From positions 2,666,001-2,730,000 of the forward strand of contig NZ_SDHZ01000001.1 of the NCBI RefSeq assembly GCF_004118675.1: a stretch of 64,000 bases of DNA. The letters run 5' to 3'. This document shows positions 17,393-27,157 of the stretch, in pieces. The position numbers were made by a program, and so were the translations under genes. A model generated the notes under the pieces. It did not search any database, was not told the DNA's origin, and saw only the letters and a program-made list of their open reading frames with translations. The number at the start of each line of letters is the position of its first letter. Positions within the stretch are counted from its first letter, which is position 1. Source of the stretch: Filimonas effusa. Its GTDB lineage: Bacteria > Bacteroidota > Bacteroidia > Chitinophagales > Chitinophagaceae.

Positions 17393-18232
17393 ATGTTACG
17401 ATCTTTCTTGTTGCTTTTGATGCTGGCTATTGTGCACCGGGGTTTCTCCCAGTTCTACTATACCGATCTAGTTTCGGGTGCCCAAAGTACGCTGCAATAT
17501 AAAGCACTAAAAACTAACCTGGTAAAAAGTATGACTGCGCAAAGTTTTGAAAAGGATGGAGAGCAAACACCGCGTTTTGCACTGAACCAGACAATCAGCG
17601 CCAACTTTTCACAGGTAGAAACGAATACTACCAGTCCTTCCGGGGAGGTATCGATTTCGAAGAGTTTTTATAAAGGTTTGCGTTTGGAGCGGAACGAGGA
17701 CAGCAGCGCCAGGATCAGCACTGTTACAACTTACCGTTACCAGGCTGATGGCAGGCCGGGTTCCATAACAGCTGTAACACGTGATGCGGGCAGGGGTTAC
17801 AGCAGCGAGGAAGTACATGAATGGCAATACCAGGCTGACGGCAAACCCAGCGGTATGCTGAAGATCAAGGATAAAAAAGATACGACGGTTGTCACCTTTA
17901 CTTATGACGACCAGGGGAATGTAGCGGAAGAGCGCTGGAGCAGGGCTGGCAATATTACAGAAACCTGGTATTACTATTATAATAGTAAAAAGCAGCTTAC
18001 CGATATTGTACGTTATAATAGCCGGGCGCGGCGGATGTTACCGGATTATTTGTTTGAATACGACGCTGCCGGTCGGGTAACGCAGATGACACAGATAACA
18101 GCGGGCAGTTCGAACTACCTGGTATGGAAGTATGTTTTTAGTACGGAAGGGCTGAAGCAGCGGGATATGTGTTATAATAAACAGCAACAACTTGTGGGAA
18201 GGATAGAATTCAAGTATGTGATGGACAGATAA
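17393..18232 (+). CDS. Secreted protein with YD/RHS-like repeats, function unknown
   Basis: A 279-residue protein with a Sec signal peptide (hydrophobic LLLLMLAIV, then HRGFSQ as a plausible cleavage region near residue 20). The rest shows degenerate YD-type repeats such as YRYQADGRPGSI, EWQYQADGKPSGM, FTYDDQGNVAEE and FEYDAAGRVTQM, which form beta strands in RHS-like shells. The array is short and there is no C-terminal toxin domain, so it is more likely a periplasmic or surface protein than an RHS toxin. It stands alone between a promoter (17343-17373) and a terminator (18258-18292). I do not recognise a specific family. Confidence 0.75.
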   Translation: MLRSFLLLLMLAIVHRGFSQFYYTDLVSGAQSTLQYKALKTNLVKSMTAQSFEKDGEQTPRFALNQTISANFSQVETNTTSPSGEVSISKSFYKGLRLERNEDSSARISTVTTYRYQADGRPGSITAVTRDAGRGYSSEEVHEWQYQADGKPSGMLKIKDKKDTTVVTFTYDDQGNVAEERWSRAGNITETWYYYYNSKKQLTDIVRYNSRARRMLPDYLFEYDAAGRVTQMTQITAGSSNYLVWKYVFSTEGLKQRDMCYNKQQQLVGRIEFKYVMDR

Positions 18233-18257
18233 GCCGGAGTAACCGCCAACCTTTTCA

Positions 18258-18292
18258 AACGGTGCAGGAATTGAATTTCTGCACCGTTTTTT
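18258..18292 (+). terminator. Rho-independent terminator
   Basis: A 10-base stem, AACGGTGCAG (18258-18267) / CTGCACCGTT (18279-18288), with an 11-base loop and a T run. It closes the YD-repeat gene. The following bases to 18511 hold no gene and no promoter that I can identify. Confidence 0.85.
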
Positions 18293-18511
18293 ATGCTTAT
18301 AAGTAATAAAACGATGGGGGACATTTTGAGATAGCTAAAAAAAAGTTAAAATACACCCGTTTATATACCAATCCGTCCCCCTTCTTATTTATTCCGCTAA
18401 TTAATTTTAGGTGTTCACAGAAACAGTTTAATGCTGCTTAGACCGATTGCCTGAATTGTTTTGAGGTTGAGCCTCGTACTAACTGCGTTTTAAAAGAAAA
18501 AACGATCACAT

Positions 18512-19873
18512 ATGAAAAGAATGCTGCATCATGCATGGCGCCTGCCTGGGCGGACCATGCCAACCCGCCGATGCCTACCTGCGCCTACGGCTGCTTCACT
18601 TGCTTTATGTTTGGGTTTATCCTTATTCTCGTGCCAGAAGGATTCTTACAGTTCCAACAATCAACTTCCTTATGATCCTGGCCGGCCTGTTGTTTTCAAT
18701 AATTTCTTTGTTGATTCGGGTGTTATAAGAACCAAGGTAATTATAAAGGGAACCAATTTCGGGAACGACAAATCGCTGGTCAAGGTTTATTTCATCGATA
18801 ATGAAAAGTCGCGGCCTGCCACCGTTGTGAATATCGACAATGAAAACATTTACTGTCTTGTACCCAAGCAAAACGGAGGTAATAATAAGATAAGTATAAA
18901 GGTGAAGAACGATTCTGTTTCTATCGCCAAAACCTTCCGTTACAGTGTTTCGCAGAACATTTCGAATGTAGTGGGTTTGACGGGCGTTGCCGGGTCTGTG
19001 GATGGCTCTATGGCAGATGGCCGTATTCAGCGGACCTTTGGGATAGCGGCACTTGGAGAAGACCAGGTGATGTCGTTTGAAATGCTGAGTGGTGCGGTCA
19101 GGTATCTTTCCATTCCCGAGAACAAGATATATACGGTACAAACGGGTTTTGCGGCGGGGCAGCCTGCCATTAATGCAGCGCGTACGAAGGTGTATGCCAT
19201 TCAATATGGGGTGCCTCATAAAGTCATCTGTTATAAGAAGGAAAACCTATGGGCTCCTGAAGTGCTTACGGCAGGTATTGCCAGGCCCAATGGTGTTACT
19301 GTGGCGGGTGTTATAGTTTCGGCTGCACTGGATAATACGGAGCAATGGCTTTATTTCCGGGACAAGGCTGGCGTGTTTGGGCGTCTTGAAATAGACAATC
19401 CCGGGAATGTCCAGATCTTAAATGAAACATGCGGTCCTGTGGGCAGCGCCGATTATAATTACCTGGCGTATAGCCGTGTGGACGACTGCTTTTACTTTGG
19501 CGTTCAAAATATTCATTCTATTTACCGGGTTGAGAAGAACGGCACCAATGTGCAGCTGTGGGCGGGCTCGAGCCAGGGCACCAATGATGGTCCGCGCCTG
19601 GAAGCCAAGTTCAACAGTCCGGGCGGACTTGCTGTTGACGGGGAAGGCAATATCCTGATCATGGATACCAATAACCATACAGTTCGCAGGTTAAACCATG
19701 GTTCCGGTTATGTTTCGCGTATTGCCGGGACGACAGCCTCTTTGGGGTTCAGCAATGGCGATCCGCTTTCGTCGAAACTAAACTATCCCTATGCTATCAA
19801 TGCGGACGAATATGATAACTATTTCCTGGGAGAAAGCTGGGGTTGCACCATCAGGAAACTAGCCATCGAATAA
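18512..19873 (+). CDS. IPT/TIG and NHL-repeat surface lipoprotein
   Basis: A 453-residue lipoprotein. The lipobox is LFSC with Cys41, after an unusually long basic N-terminus; an internal ATG at residue 16 is an alternative start. An IPT/TIG immunoglobulin-like domain follows (about 55-145, with VIIKGTNFGNDKSLVKVYF). The C-terminal part resembles NHL beta-propeller repeats, for example FNSPGGLAVDGEGNILIMD followed by NHTVRRL. Proteins of this kind are common partners of SusC/SusD in Bacteroidota and are presumed to bind glycan or other substrate at the cell surface. It is the first gene of a four-gene operon, 85 bases before the susC-like gene. Confidence 0.85.
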   Translation: MKRMLHHAWRLPGRTMPTRRCLPAPTAASLALCLGLSLFSCQKDSYSSNNQLPYDPGRPVVFNNFFVDSGVIRTKVIIKGTNFGNDKSLVKVYFIDNEKSRPATVVNIDNENIYCLVPKQNGGNNKISIKVKNDSVSIAKTFRYSVSQNISNVVGLTGVAGSVDGSMADGRIQRTFGIAALGEDQVMSFEMLSGAVRYLSIPENKIYTVQTGFAAGQPAINAARTKVYAIQYGVPHKVICYKKENLWAPEVLTAGIARPNGVTVAGVIVSAALDNTEQWLYFRDKAGVFGRLEIDNPGNVQILNETCGPVGSADYNYLAYSRVDDCFYFGVQNIHSIYRVEKNGTNVQLWAGSSQGTNDGPRLEAKFNSPGGLAVDGEGNILIMDTNNHTVRRLNHGSGYVSRIAGTTASLGFSNGDPLSSKLNYPYAINADEYDNYFLGESWGCTIRKLAIE

Positions 19874-19958
19874 ACCAAACCATATCATCAGTAGATAACT
19901 GTGATGGCTACGGCATTTACAGGGTAAAGCGCCATGCCATCCTATAAATAAAGACTTT

Positions 19959-22900
19959 ATGAAGAAAGGCTTAATGAACTTTATATACCTGTTTGCGCTG
20001 GTATTACTATGCCCGCTGGCGATGACAGCGCAGAGCAGTGGCAATATCACTGTATCGGGCACCGTTATGGATGTTAACGGCAAGGAGATCAGCAGCGTAT
20101 CTGTTACGCTTAAGGGCAGTCCGTCGAGAGGCGGCAAAACGGATGACGAGGGGCATTTCAGGCTTCAGAACATACCTGCCAATTCGACCCTGGTTTTCTC
20201 ACATATCAATTATAATTTGTATGAGTTGCCGGTTACGGAGTCAAAGGAGAAGCTAAAAGTAGTTCTGGAGGTAAAAGTAACGACGCAGGATGAGGTTGTA
20301 GTTGTGGGGCGTGGCGTTCAAAGGAAAATAACTACAACGGGGGCTGTCACCAATGTGAATGTGAAGGAGCTGCAGTTACCTGCCACTTCTATCAGCAATA
20401 TGCTGGGGGGACGGGTTCCGGGTATTATATCGGTTACCCGGAGCGGTGAGCCCGGCGCCGATTTTTCGGAGTTCTGGGTACGTGGTATCAGTACGTTTGG
20501 AGCAAGTTCTGCTGCGCTGGTGTTAATAGATGGTGTAGAGGGCAACCTGAATAATGTTGATCCTTCGGACATCGAGAGTTTTGCGATCTTAAAAGACGCT
20601 TCTGCAACGGCTGTATTTGGTGTACGCGGCGCCAACGGGGTGGTAACCATTACAACGAAACGTGGTAAGGCGGGCGCTTTAAAAGTGAATTTCAGGGGGA
20701 ACAGTACGCGTACTGAATCGGCCCGTATGCCTGACTATGTTAATGCGTATGACTATGCGAAGCTTGCGAATGAAGCGAGGCTGGCGCGGGGCCAGAACCC
20801 TGTTTATTCCGATGTGGAGGTAGAACTTTTCAAAACCGGCCTGGACCCTGATCAATATCCTAACGTGAACTGGCGTGATGTTCTTTTAAAGAAGAGTTCG
20901 CGTTATGACCAGTATAATATAAACATATCAGGCGGCGGCACGAGCGCCCGTTATTTTATGAGTCTTGGTTACCTGAATAAAGAGGGGATCTTTAAGCAGG
21001 ATAACACCGCTCATAAATATGATGTAAACACTAATTACAAGAAATATAATTTCCGTGCGAATGTTGATGTGGATTTAACTCCCACTACCAAGTTATCGCT
21101 TTTGATGGATGATGCGATTGTAATGCAGGGTGCTCCTGCTTATGGGACGAACAATGATTATTTGTGGAGTTCACAGGCGCTTATCACCCCTGTTGCGTCG
21201 CCGCTGCGTTTCTCGAATGGCCAGATGGCCGGTTATGGCGCATCGGGCAATGAGCTTACTCCTTATTTTCTTTTAAACAATACCGGGTTCAAAAAGATAG
21301 ATGCGAATACTATCAATGCGAAAGTAAATATTGACCAGGATCTGAAGTTCCTTACACCCGGGCTTACCGCCAGGGGTTTATTTTCATGGACCTATGCCGG
21401 CAACAATACGGCTACCCATTCCAAGATAGCTGAAGATGTTTACAGGCAAATAGGCAGATCGAACAGTGGCGAACTGGTAACACAACGGACGGTGGTTGCC
21501 ACGGCGCCCAGCTATGGCCAGTCGGCCGGCATTACGCGGGGTATGTATATGGAAGCCCAGCTGAACTATGTACGCCGGTTTAACGAGGTACATAATGTAT
21601 CGGCATTGGTTCACTATTACAGGCAGGAGGATATTACTTCGGATGTAAACGCCTATGAGCTTCCTTATATGAGCATTATTCCGTTGAGAACACAAACAGT
21701 ATCGGCCCGTGTGACCTATTCTTATAAAGACATTTACCTGCTGGAGGGTAATGTGGGTTATTCCGGATCTGAGAATTTCAGGCCTGGTGAGCAATACGGG
21801 TTATTTCCTGCGGTATCGGCCGGCTGGGTTCCAACGCAGTATGACTGGACGAGGGTACATCTGCCGTTCTTAACCCATTTCAAATTACGCGGATCGATTG
21901 GTAAGGTAGGTAACTCAAAGATCGTGAATGCAGCCGGGCAGCTTGTAAGGTTTCCTTACCAAACCATTTTGTCGACAGGTTCGAACCAATGGGGTACTGC
22001 GATCACAGAAACGAAGATTGGCATGAAGGATCTGAAATGGCAGACCTCTATCAAGTACAACCTTGGTGTAGATATGAAGTTGTTCGACAATGCGGTAGAT
22101 ATCATTGTAGACATCTTTAAAACCAATGCGAAAGATATTTACCAGCAGCGTGTGACGATACCTGAAGAAGTGGGTTCGCCTGCCAATCCATGGCTTAACA
22201 CGAGCGCTATGAAGAGCTGGGGTGCAGATGGTACGCTGGCGTTCACCAAGAAGGTGAAGAAAGATCTTGAAGTTACGCTGCGCGGCAATTTTACGATCAC
22301 CCGTAATAAAGTCACCCACTACGAGCAGGCGGGGGTTAATTTTCCATACCAGTCTTATACGGGCGTACCCTATGGTGTACAAAGAGGGCTGATAGCCTTA
22401 GGCTTATTTAAAGATGATGCAGATATCAACAGCAGTCCGAGGCAGACATTTATGAGCAATTATCTGCCTGGCGATATCAAGTATAAAGATGTAAACGGAG
22501 ACGGCATCATAGATACTGATGATATAGTGCCGCTCAACTACTCGAATGTTCCGAGGATCGTACTGGGTTTTGCGCCTGTGGTTTCATATAAGAAGTGGAC
22601 GGCGAGTTTACTTTTTACGCACCAGGACAAGGTTAGTTATTTTCTTGGAGGTACGGGTTATTACCCGTTTGTGGGAGAATCGACAGGCAATGTGCTGCGC
22701 ATTGTAGCCAATCCTGCGAACCGCTGGATACCTGCGAGCCTTGCGGGCAAGGATGAGATCGCTGAAAATCCGAATGCCAGATTTCCCCGCCTCACTTATG
22801 GCAACAATACCAATAACAACAGGGCTTCTACTTTCTGGCTTGCCGATGCATCGTTTGTGCGCCTGCAAAATGCGGAAATCAATTACAAGTGGGAATGTGA

Positions 22901-23069
22901 GTGGCTCAGGAAAAAAGGTATAGCCGCCGCCACCTTCAGCTTACTTGGTTATAATCTTGCCGTATGGGATAAGGTAAAGCTCTGGGATCCTGAGCAAGCT
23001 TCTTCCAATGGCGCCAAGTATCCCATTCAACGTACTTATACCGTACAGCTATACCTGAATTTTAAATAA
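19959..23069 (+). CDS. SusC/RagA-family TonB-dependent outer-membrane transporter
   Basis: A 1036-residue outer-membrane transporter that imports oligosaccharides or other nutrients using TonB energy. Order of parts: signal peptide (1 to about 25), a carboxypeptidase-regulatory-like domain (about 30-110, starting ITVSGTVMDVNGKEISSVSV), a TonB box region with DEVVVVGRGVQ, the plug (about 115-230, containing WVRGISTFG, VLIDGVEGN and the SusC-signature ILKDASATAVFGVRGANGV), then a long beta barrel ending in an aromatic strand (QLYLNFK). It lacks the N-terminal STN signalling domain, so control by an anti-sigma/ECF pair is unlikely. The susD-like gene follows after 14 bases. Confidence 0.95.
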   Translation: MKKGLMNFIYLFALVLLCPLAMTAQSSGNITVSGTVMDVNGKEISSVSVTLKGSPSRGGKTDDEGHFRLQNIPANSTLVFSHINYNLYELPVTESKEKLKVVLEVKVTTQDEVVVVGRGVQRKITTTGAVTNVNVKELQLPATSISNMLGGRVPGIISVTRSGEPGADFSEFWVRGISTFGASSAALVLIDGVEGNLNNVDPSDIESFAILKDASATAVFGVRGANGVVTITTKRGKAGALKVNFRGNSTRTESARMPDYVNAYDYAKLANEARLARGQNPVYSDVEVELFKTGLDPDQYPNVNWRDVLLKKSSRYDQYNINISGGGTSARYFMSLGYLNKEGIFKQDNTAHKYDVNTNYKKYNFRANVDVDLTPTTKLSLLMDDAIVMQGAPAYGTNNDYLWSSQALITPVASPLRFSNGQMAGYGASGNELTPYFLLNNTGFKKIDANTINAKVNIDQDLKFLTPGLTARGLFSWTYAGNNTATHSKIAEDVYRQIGRSNSGELVTQRTVVATAPSYGQSAGITRGMYMEAQLNYVRRFNEVHNVSALVHYYRQEDITSDVNAYELPYMSIIPLRTQTVSARVTYSYKDIYLLEGNVGYSGSENFRPGEQYGLFPAVSAGWVPTQYDWTRVHLPFLTHFKLRGSIGKVGNSKIVNAAGQLVRFPYQTILSTGSNQWGTAITETKIGMKDLKWQTSIKYNLGVDMKLFDNAVDIIVDIFKTNAKDIYQQRVTIPEEVGSPANPWLNTSAMKSWGADGTLAFTKKVKKDLEVTLRGNFTITRNKVTHYEQAGVNFPYQSYTGVPYGVQRGLIALGLFKDDADINSSPRQTFMSNYLPGDIKYKDVNGDGIIDTDDIVPLNYSNVPRIVLGFAPVVSYKKWTASLLFTHQDKVSYFLGGTGYYPFVGESTGNVLRIVANPANRWIPASLAGKDEIAENPNARFPRLTYGNNTNNNRASTFWLADASFVRLQNAEINYKWECEWLRKKGIAAATFSLLGYNLAVWDKVKLWDPEQASSNGAKYPIQRTYTVQLYLNFK

Positions 23070-23083
23070 TCAACTTTTACAAG

Positions 23084-25081
23084 ATGAACAGATTATATAA
23101 AATAAAATCATTCTTTTTCATATCGATGCTGGCCCTGGGCCTGACGATGGCAGCAGGTTCGTGTAAGAAAGCTTACCTGAATATCGACGAATACATTTAC
23201 GATTTCATTCAACTGGATTCCGTTTTTGCAACGCAGGATAAGTTACTTCAATATATCAATGGCATTGCTTCTTACCTGCCGGCGGAAGACAGGTTATGGA
23301 CCTCATCGTGGTCGCCGTTCCAGGGGGCATCGGACGAGAATTTTACTTCGTGGAACGATGCAAGGCATGCCGGCATAAAGCTGTTACTGGGTGAGATAAC
23401 GCCTTATACTGCGAATTCGTATTACAATAATTACGAGAACTGGTACAGGGGCATCAGGAAGGCGAATACTGTTATTGCCCGGATCGATGAGTGTAAAGAG
23501 TTGTCGCTGGTGACTAAAAGAGAATACCTGGGTGAGATGTATTTTTTCAAGGGGTATTTTCTTTATCATCTTATACAGCAATACGGGCCGGCTGTGATAC
23601 CATCTGATACGGCGCAGGATCTAACGGCGTCATCGTCGTCTTTATCACTGGAGCGGAGCAGTTATGATGATTGTGTGAAATACATTATCAAGAATATGGA
23701 GCAGGCCTATAACCTGTTACCGGCTACCAAGGATGCGCTGGCGGAAGTGAACCGTCCTACTTCCGGTGCGGCGCTGGCTGTGATGAGCCGTGTTTTACTG
23801 GTTGCTGCCAGCCCTATGTACAATGGCAATCCTGCCTATGCTACGTGGAAACGTTCTGACGGCACCAATTTCATATCCACTTCGGAGGATAACAGCAAGT
23901 GGGGTAAAGCTGCCGTTGCGGCAAAGAGGGTGATGCAAACGGGAAGGTATGAGCTTTATATTTTTCCGCGGGCAGCCGATACCGATCCACTTGCTGCCAA
24001 CGTTCCTTCTGCGGCCTATCCCAATGGCGCAGGCGGACTGGATCCTTACCGGTCTTATAAATACACTTTTGTGGGAGAGGTACCTGCCACAAGTAATCCT
24101 GAGATCATATGGTCACGTAACGTAGACCCTCGTGGTACCGATTCACCGTTATGGTTGTCTACCCCTTCGCATATGAGTGGCGGGAACGGGCTGAATATTA
24201 CGCAGGATCTTGTAGACGCTTTTAAGATGAAAGACGGCAGGGATATCAATAGTTCAAGCGCTACGTATCCTTATCCCGATGCGGCTACAGCTTACCAGCC
24301 TATTGGTGCGCTCAAGAACATTTCCGATGTTCAGCTTGTGGCGAATACGCCTAAAATGTATGATAACAGGGAGGCGCGCTTTTATGCCAATATAGGTTTT
24401 TGTCATTCGTACTGGAAGGGCACTTCTTATACCGGTACCGATGCTAATATCAAAAACGTAGAGATCACGTATTATTCAAACGGAACTGCTGCGCCTATCA
24501 ATACCTTTCCGAATGACTATAACCATACAGGTTATACCTGTATCAAGTACAATCATTTTGCCGACAATATGAAGCAAAGTGGTTCTATTCTTCCGAAGGT
24601 ATTTCCAATGTTCCGCTATGCGGAAATACTGCTGAACTATGCAGAGGCGCTTAATGAATTAAACAATCCCTATACCGATGCGCTTACGGGCATTACCGTT
24701 GAGCGGAATGTTACCGAAATAGCCAATGCCTTCAACCGCGTTAGGTTCAGGGCGGGGCTGCCGGGATTGAGCGCTGCTGAACTTGCCAGTCAGGCTACCA
24801 TCAGGGAAGCCATTAAAAGAGAGCGTAAGGTAGAGTTTGCGTGTGAAGGCAGGCGTTACCACGACTTACGCCGCTGGCTCGATGCGCCTGTTGCTTATTC
24901 GCAGCCTGTTGTGGGTATGAATGTGGCTGCCAGTTCAAGCAACAGGCAACAGTTCTTTACCAGGACGACGCTGAACGAGCAACTCACGTTAAGGTTCTGG
25001 AGCTTTAAAATGTATTTCTGGCCGATCCCTAAAAATGCCCTGGATAAGAATACCAAGCTGGTTCAAAATCCAAGTTGGTAA
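23084..25081 (+). CDS. SusD/RagB-family nutrient-binding outer-membrane lipoprotein
   Basis: A 665-residue surface lipoprotein that forms the lid of the adjacent SusC-type transporter. Signal peptide with lipobox AAGSC (Cys27). Typical SusD features are the TPR-like helices (YNNYENWYRGIRKANTVIARID, EMYFFKGYFLYHLIQQYGP) and the C-terminal RYAEILLNYAEALNELN and REAIKRERKVEFACEGRRYHDLRRW. It is longer than many SusD proteins. The specificity of such proteins cannot be read from the sequence. Confidence 0.95.
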   Translation: MNRLYKIKSFFFISMLALGLTMAAGSCKKAYLNIDEYIYDFIQLDSVFATQDKLLQYINGIASYLPAEDRLWTSSWSPFQGASDENFTSWNDARHAGIKLLLGEITPYTANSYYNNYENWYRGIRKANTVIARIDECKELSLVTKREYLGEMYFFKGYFLYHLIQQYGPAVIPSDTAQDLTASSSSLSLERSSYDDCVKYIIKNMEQAYNLLPATKDALAEVNRPTSGAALAVMSRVLLVAASPMYNGNPAYATWKRSDGTNFISTSEDNSKWGKAAVAAKRVMQTGRYELYIFPRAADTDPLAANVPSAAYPNGAGGLDPYRSYKYTFVGEVPATSNPEIIWSRNVDPRGTDSPLWLSTPSHMSGGNGLNITQDLVDAFKMKDGRDINSSSATYPYPDAATAYQPIGALKNISDVQLVANTPKMYDNREARFYANIGFCHSYWKGTSYTGTDANIKNVEITYYSNGTAAPINTFPNDYNHTGYTCIKYNHFADNMKQSGSILPKVFPMFRYAEILLNYAEALNELNNPYTDALTGITVERNVTEIANAFNRVRFRAGLPGLSAAELASQATIREAIKRERKVEFACEGRRYHDLRRWLDAPVAYSQPVVGMNVAASSSNRQQFFTRTTLNEQLTLRFWSFKMYFWPIPKNALDKNTKLVQNPSW

Positions 25082-25170
25082 TATCAGTATCATTTAACCA
25101 GAGCGCTGCAATGGCTGGTAGCGGGATAATATCACCGGTACCGGCAGCAGCTGCCAAAACTTATTTACAC

Positions 25171-26073
25171 ATGAAGATTACTCATATAAAAACCGCATCA
25201 TTTTTCATAGGCTGTTCCCTGATGATGGGTTGCAGCAAGATGGCAGATCCCCTGGGAACGGAACAATATGCAAAGAGCGTGTACCTGGTTGGTGCGAATC
25301 AATCGAACAACGAGGGTATGCAGATCATGAATATAGCGTATAAAGCTTCGGCTGATGAAACTGCTGACAGTTATATTTCTGTGGCTACGGGAGGAAGTCA
25401 GCTGATCGACAAAGACCTGGCGGTACAGGTGGGCCAGGCGGGGAATGCTGCTGTAGCGCAATACAATGCGATGCACCGGTATAAGTCGACTGATATAAAG
25501 TACCAGTTGTTAAACGGCGTCAGTTATAAAATTCCTGATTCGCTGGTTAATATCAAGGCTGGAGGTATTTATGGTAATATGCCTATTCAAATCAAGACAG
25601 CGGGCTTACATTGTGATTCTGCCTATGCGCTTACCTTCAGGATAGCGTCGGTATCGGATCCATCGTATGCGCCTATCCGGACGAAGGACACGGTATTGTT
25701 ATTTTCCTTTAAGTTGTTCAATCAATATTCCGGTTCTTACCAGGCTACGGGCAGGTATTATAAATATGGCGTGGCTTCTGCCGATACCATTTCACTGGCG
25801 CTTGTGCGGACACTTACGGCTGTGAATTTCAATACTGTGCGGTTCTATCATCTTGCGACTACTGAGGAGATGAAGAATCTTACTGCGAGCGGGGTTACGA
25901 TAAGAGTGAACAGTGACAAGAGTTTAACGTTCAGTTCGTGGGGCAGCCTAGTGATCAAGAGCTCCGGAGGTAGTTATGATGCCATTAATCAAAGGTTCTA
26001 CTTTTGGTATAATTATATGGCCGACGGGGTAGAGAACAGGTTTGAGGGCAATTTTGCGAAAAGCAGTCTTTAA
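25171..26073 (+). CDS. BT_3987-like (DUF1735) lipoprotein
   Basis: A 300-residue lipoprotein (lipobox MMGC, Cys21) with a DUF1735-like Ig domain (about 30-140, AKSVYLVGANQSNNEGMQ through the GAYGNMPI-type strand) and a C-terminal domain like those found downstream of SusD genes. Such proteins are thought to sit on the surface and bind or present substrate. I chose ATG 25171 because it begins a clean signal peptide; the longer frame from 25075 overlaps susD and has no signal. It is the last gene of the SusCD operon; a bidirectional terminator follows. Confidence 0.8.
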   Translation: MKITHIKTASFFIGCSLMMGCSKMADPLGTEQYAKSVYLVGANQSNNEGMQIMNIAYKASADETADSYISVATGGSQLIDKDLAVQVGQAGNAAVAQYNAMHRYKSTDIKYQLLNGVSYKIPDSLVNIKAGGIYGNMPIQIKTAGLHCDSAYALTFRIASVSDPSYAPIRTKDTVLLFSFKLFNQYSGSYQATGRYYKYGVASADTISLALVRTLTAVNFNTVRFYHLATTEEMKNLTASGVTIRVNSDKSLTFSSWGSLVIKSSGGSYDAINQRFYFWYNYMADGVENRFEGNFAKSSL

Positions 26074-26084
26074 CAGGTATAATG

Positions 26085-26120
26085 AAAAAGCCGCCTCAAA
26101 AATATTGAGGCGGCTTTTTT
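26085..26120. terminator. Bidirectional terminator between the SusCD operon and rplL
   Basis: Long stem AAAAAGCCGCCTCAA (26085-26099) / TTGAGGCGGCTTTTT (from 26105), with A and T tracts on both sides. It can end transcription arriving from either the SusCD operon or the rplKAJL operon. Confidence 0.9.
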
Positions 26121-26138
26121 ATTTTATCGCGAAGCGAA

Positions 26139-26510
26139 CTATTTAACTTCAACTTCAGCACCAGCATCTTTCAGCTTAGCAACCAGTTCGTCTGCTTCAG
26201 CTTTAGAGATACCTTCTTTTACTGGTTTAGGAGCACCGTCAACCAGGTCTTTTGCTTCTTTCAGGCCTAAACCAGTTAATTCTTTAACGATTTTAACTAC
26301 GTTCAGTTTGCTTGCACCTGCGCTAGTGAGGATAACATCGAAAGATGTTTTTTCTTCAACAGCAGCTGGGCCATCGCCACCAGCAGCAACTACCACTGCA
26401 GCAGCAGCAGGTTCGATACCGTATTCAGCTTTCAGCACGTCTGCTAATTCCTGAACTTCTTTAACTGTTAAGCCTACTAATGTTTCGGCCAATGCTTTAA
26501 CGTCTGCCAT
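26139..26510 (-). CDS. rplL: 50S ribosomal protein L7/L12
   Basis: The bL12 stalk protein that recruits translation factors, 123 residues. It shows the N-terminal dimerisation part ([21 protein letters not shown]), an alanine-rich hinge, and the conserved C-terminal domain ([37 protein letters not shown], split here by strands). It is the last gene of rplKAJL. In most bacteria rpoB follows; here a terminator and a convergent SusCD operon follow instead. Confidence 0.98.
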   Translation of the reverse strand: MADVKALAETLVGLTVKEVQELADVLKAEYGIEPAAAAVVVAAGGDGPAAVEEKTSFDVILTSAGASKLNVVKIVKELTGLGLKEAKDLVDGAPKPVKEGISKAEADELVAKLKDAGAEVEVK

Positions 26511-26581
26511 GATTATTGTTTTTTTCCCGCCTTCATCGCGTCATGCACTCCGGCGGATGTTTAAAAAAATAGATATAGAAA

Positions 26582-27112
26582 TTATTCGGCTGCAGCAGCT
26601 TCGGTAGCACCTGCTTCTGCTTGTTTTTCGTGGTGGTGGAGTAAAGCCGCCAGAACACGTTTTGCAGGAGACTGGAGTAAACCGATAACCTCGCCGATAA
26701 GTTCGTTTTTGGTTTTGATTTGAGTAAGTGCTTTCAGGTTTTCGTCGCCACTGTAGATGTCGCCGTTGATGAAAGCTGCTTTGAGAACTGGTTTATCGCC
26801 GTTGCTTTCTTTGCGGAAAGAGCTCAGGATCATAGCCGGTTCTTTAGGGTTTTCGGAGAACATGAGGGCAGTAACGTTGTTGAGAGACTCGTACATGCCA
26901 GCATATTTCTCAGCATCGATAGCTTCGAGTGCTTTGCGGATGAGGGTGTTTTTAGCCACCTTCATTTCCACGTCTTTATCGAAACAAGCTCTGCGTAATT
27001 TACCAACCTGCTCAACGGTGAGCGATTCGGTATTAGTTACGTAGAAGTTGTTGTATTGGGAAAACTTCTCTTTCAGAAGTTCAATCACCTCGTTTTTTTG
27101 ATCTTTTGTCAT
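26582..27112 (-). CDS. rplJ: 50S ribosomal protein L10
   Basis: uL10, 176 residues, base of the L7/L12 stalk. Recognisable features are the N-terminal rRNA-binding part (LLKEKFSQYNNFYVTNTESLTVEQVGKLRR), AKNTLIRKAL and the C-terminal helix that holds L12 dimers. It is separated from rplA by 45 bases and from rplL by 71 bases. The short rplA-rplJ spacer leaves little room for the long structured L10 leader known in E. coli. Confidence 0.97.
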   Translation of the reverse strand: MTKDQKNEVIELLKEKFSQYNNFYVTNTESLTVEQVGKLRRACFDKDVEMKVAKNTLIRKALEAIDAEKYAGMYESLNNVTALMFSENPKEPAMILSSFRKESNGDKPVLKAAFINGDIYSGDENLKALTQIKTKNELIGEVIGLLQSPAKRVLAALLHHHEKQAEAGATEAAAAE

Positions 27113-27157
27113 AACGCTTCTTTTTGTAACCAGTGCGGATTAGATGATCCGAACGGA

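Noticed and set aside
17393-18232. Possible RHS-type toxin gene
   Set aside because: The YD-like repeats are few, there is no C-terminal toxin or immunity gene, and the protein has a Sec signal peptide.
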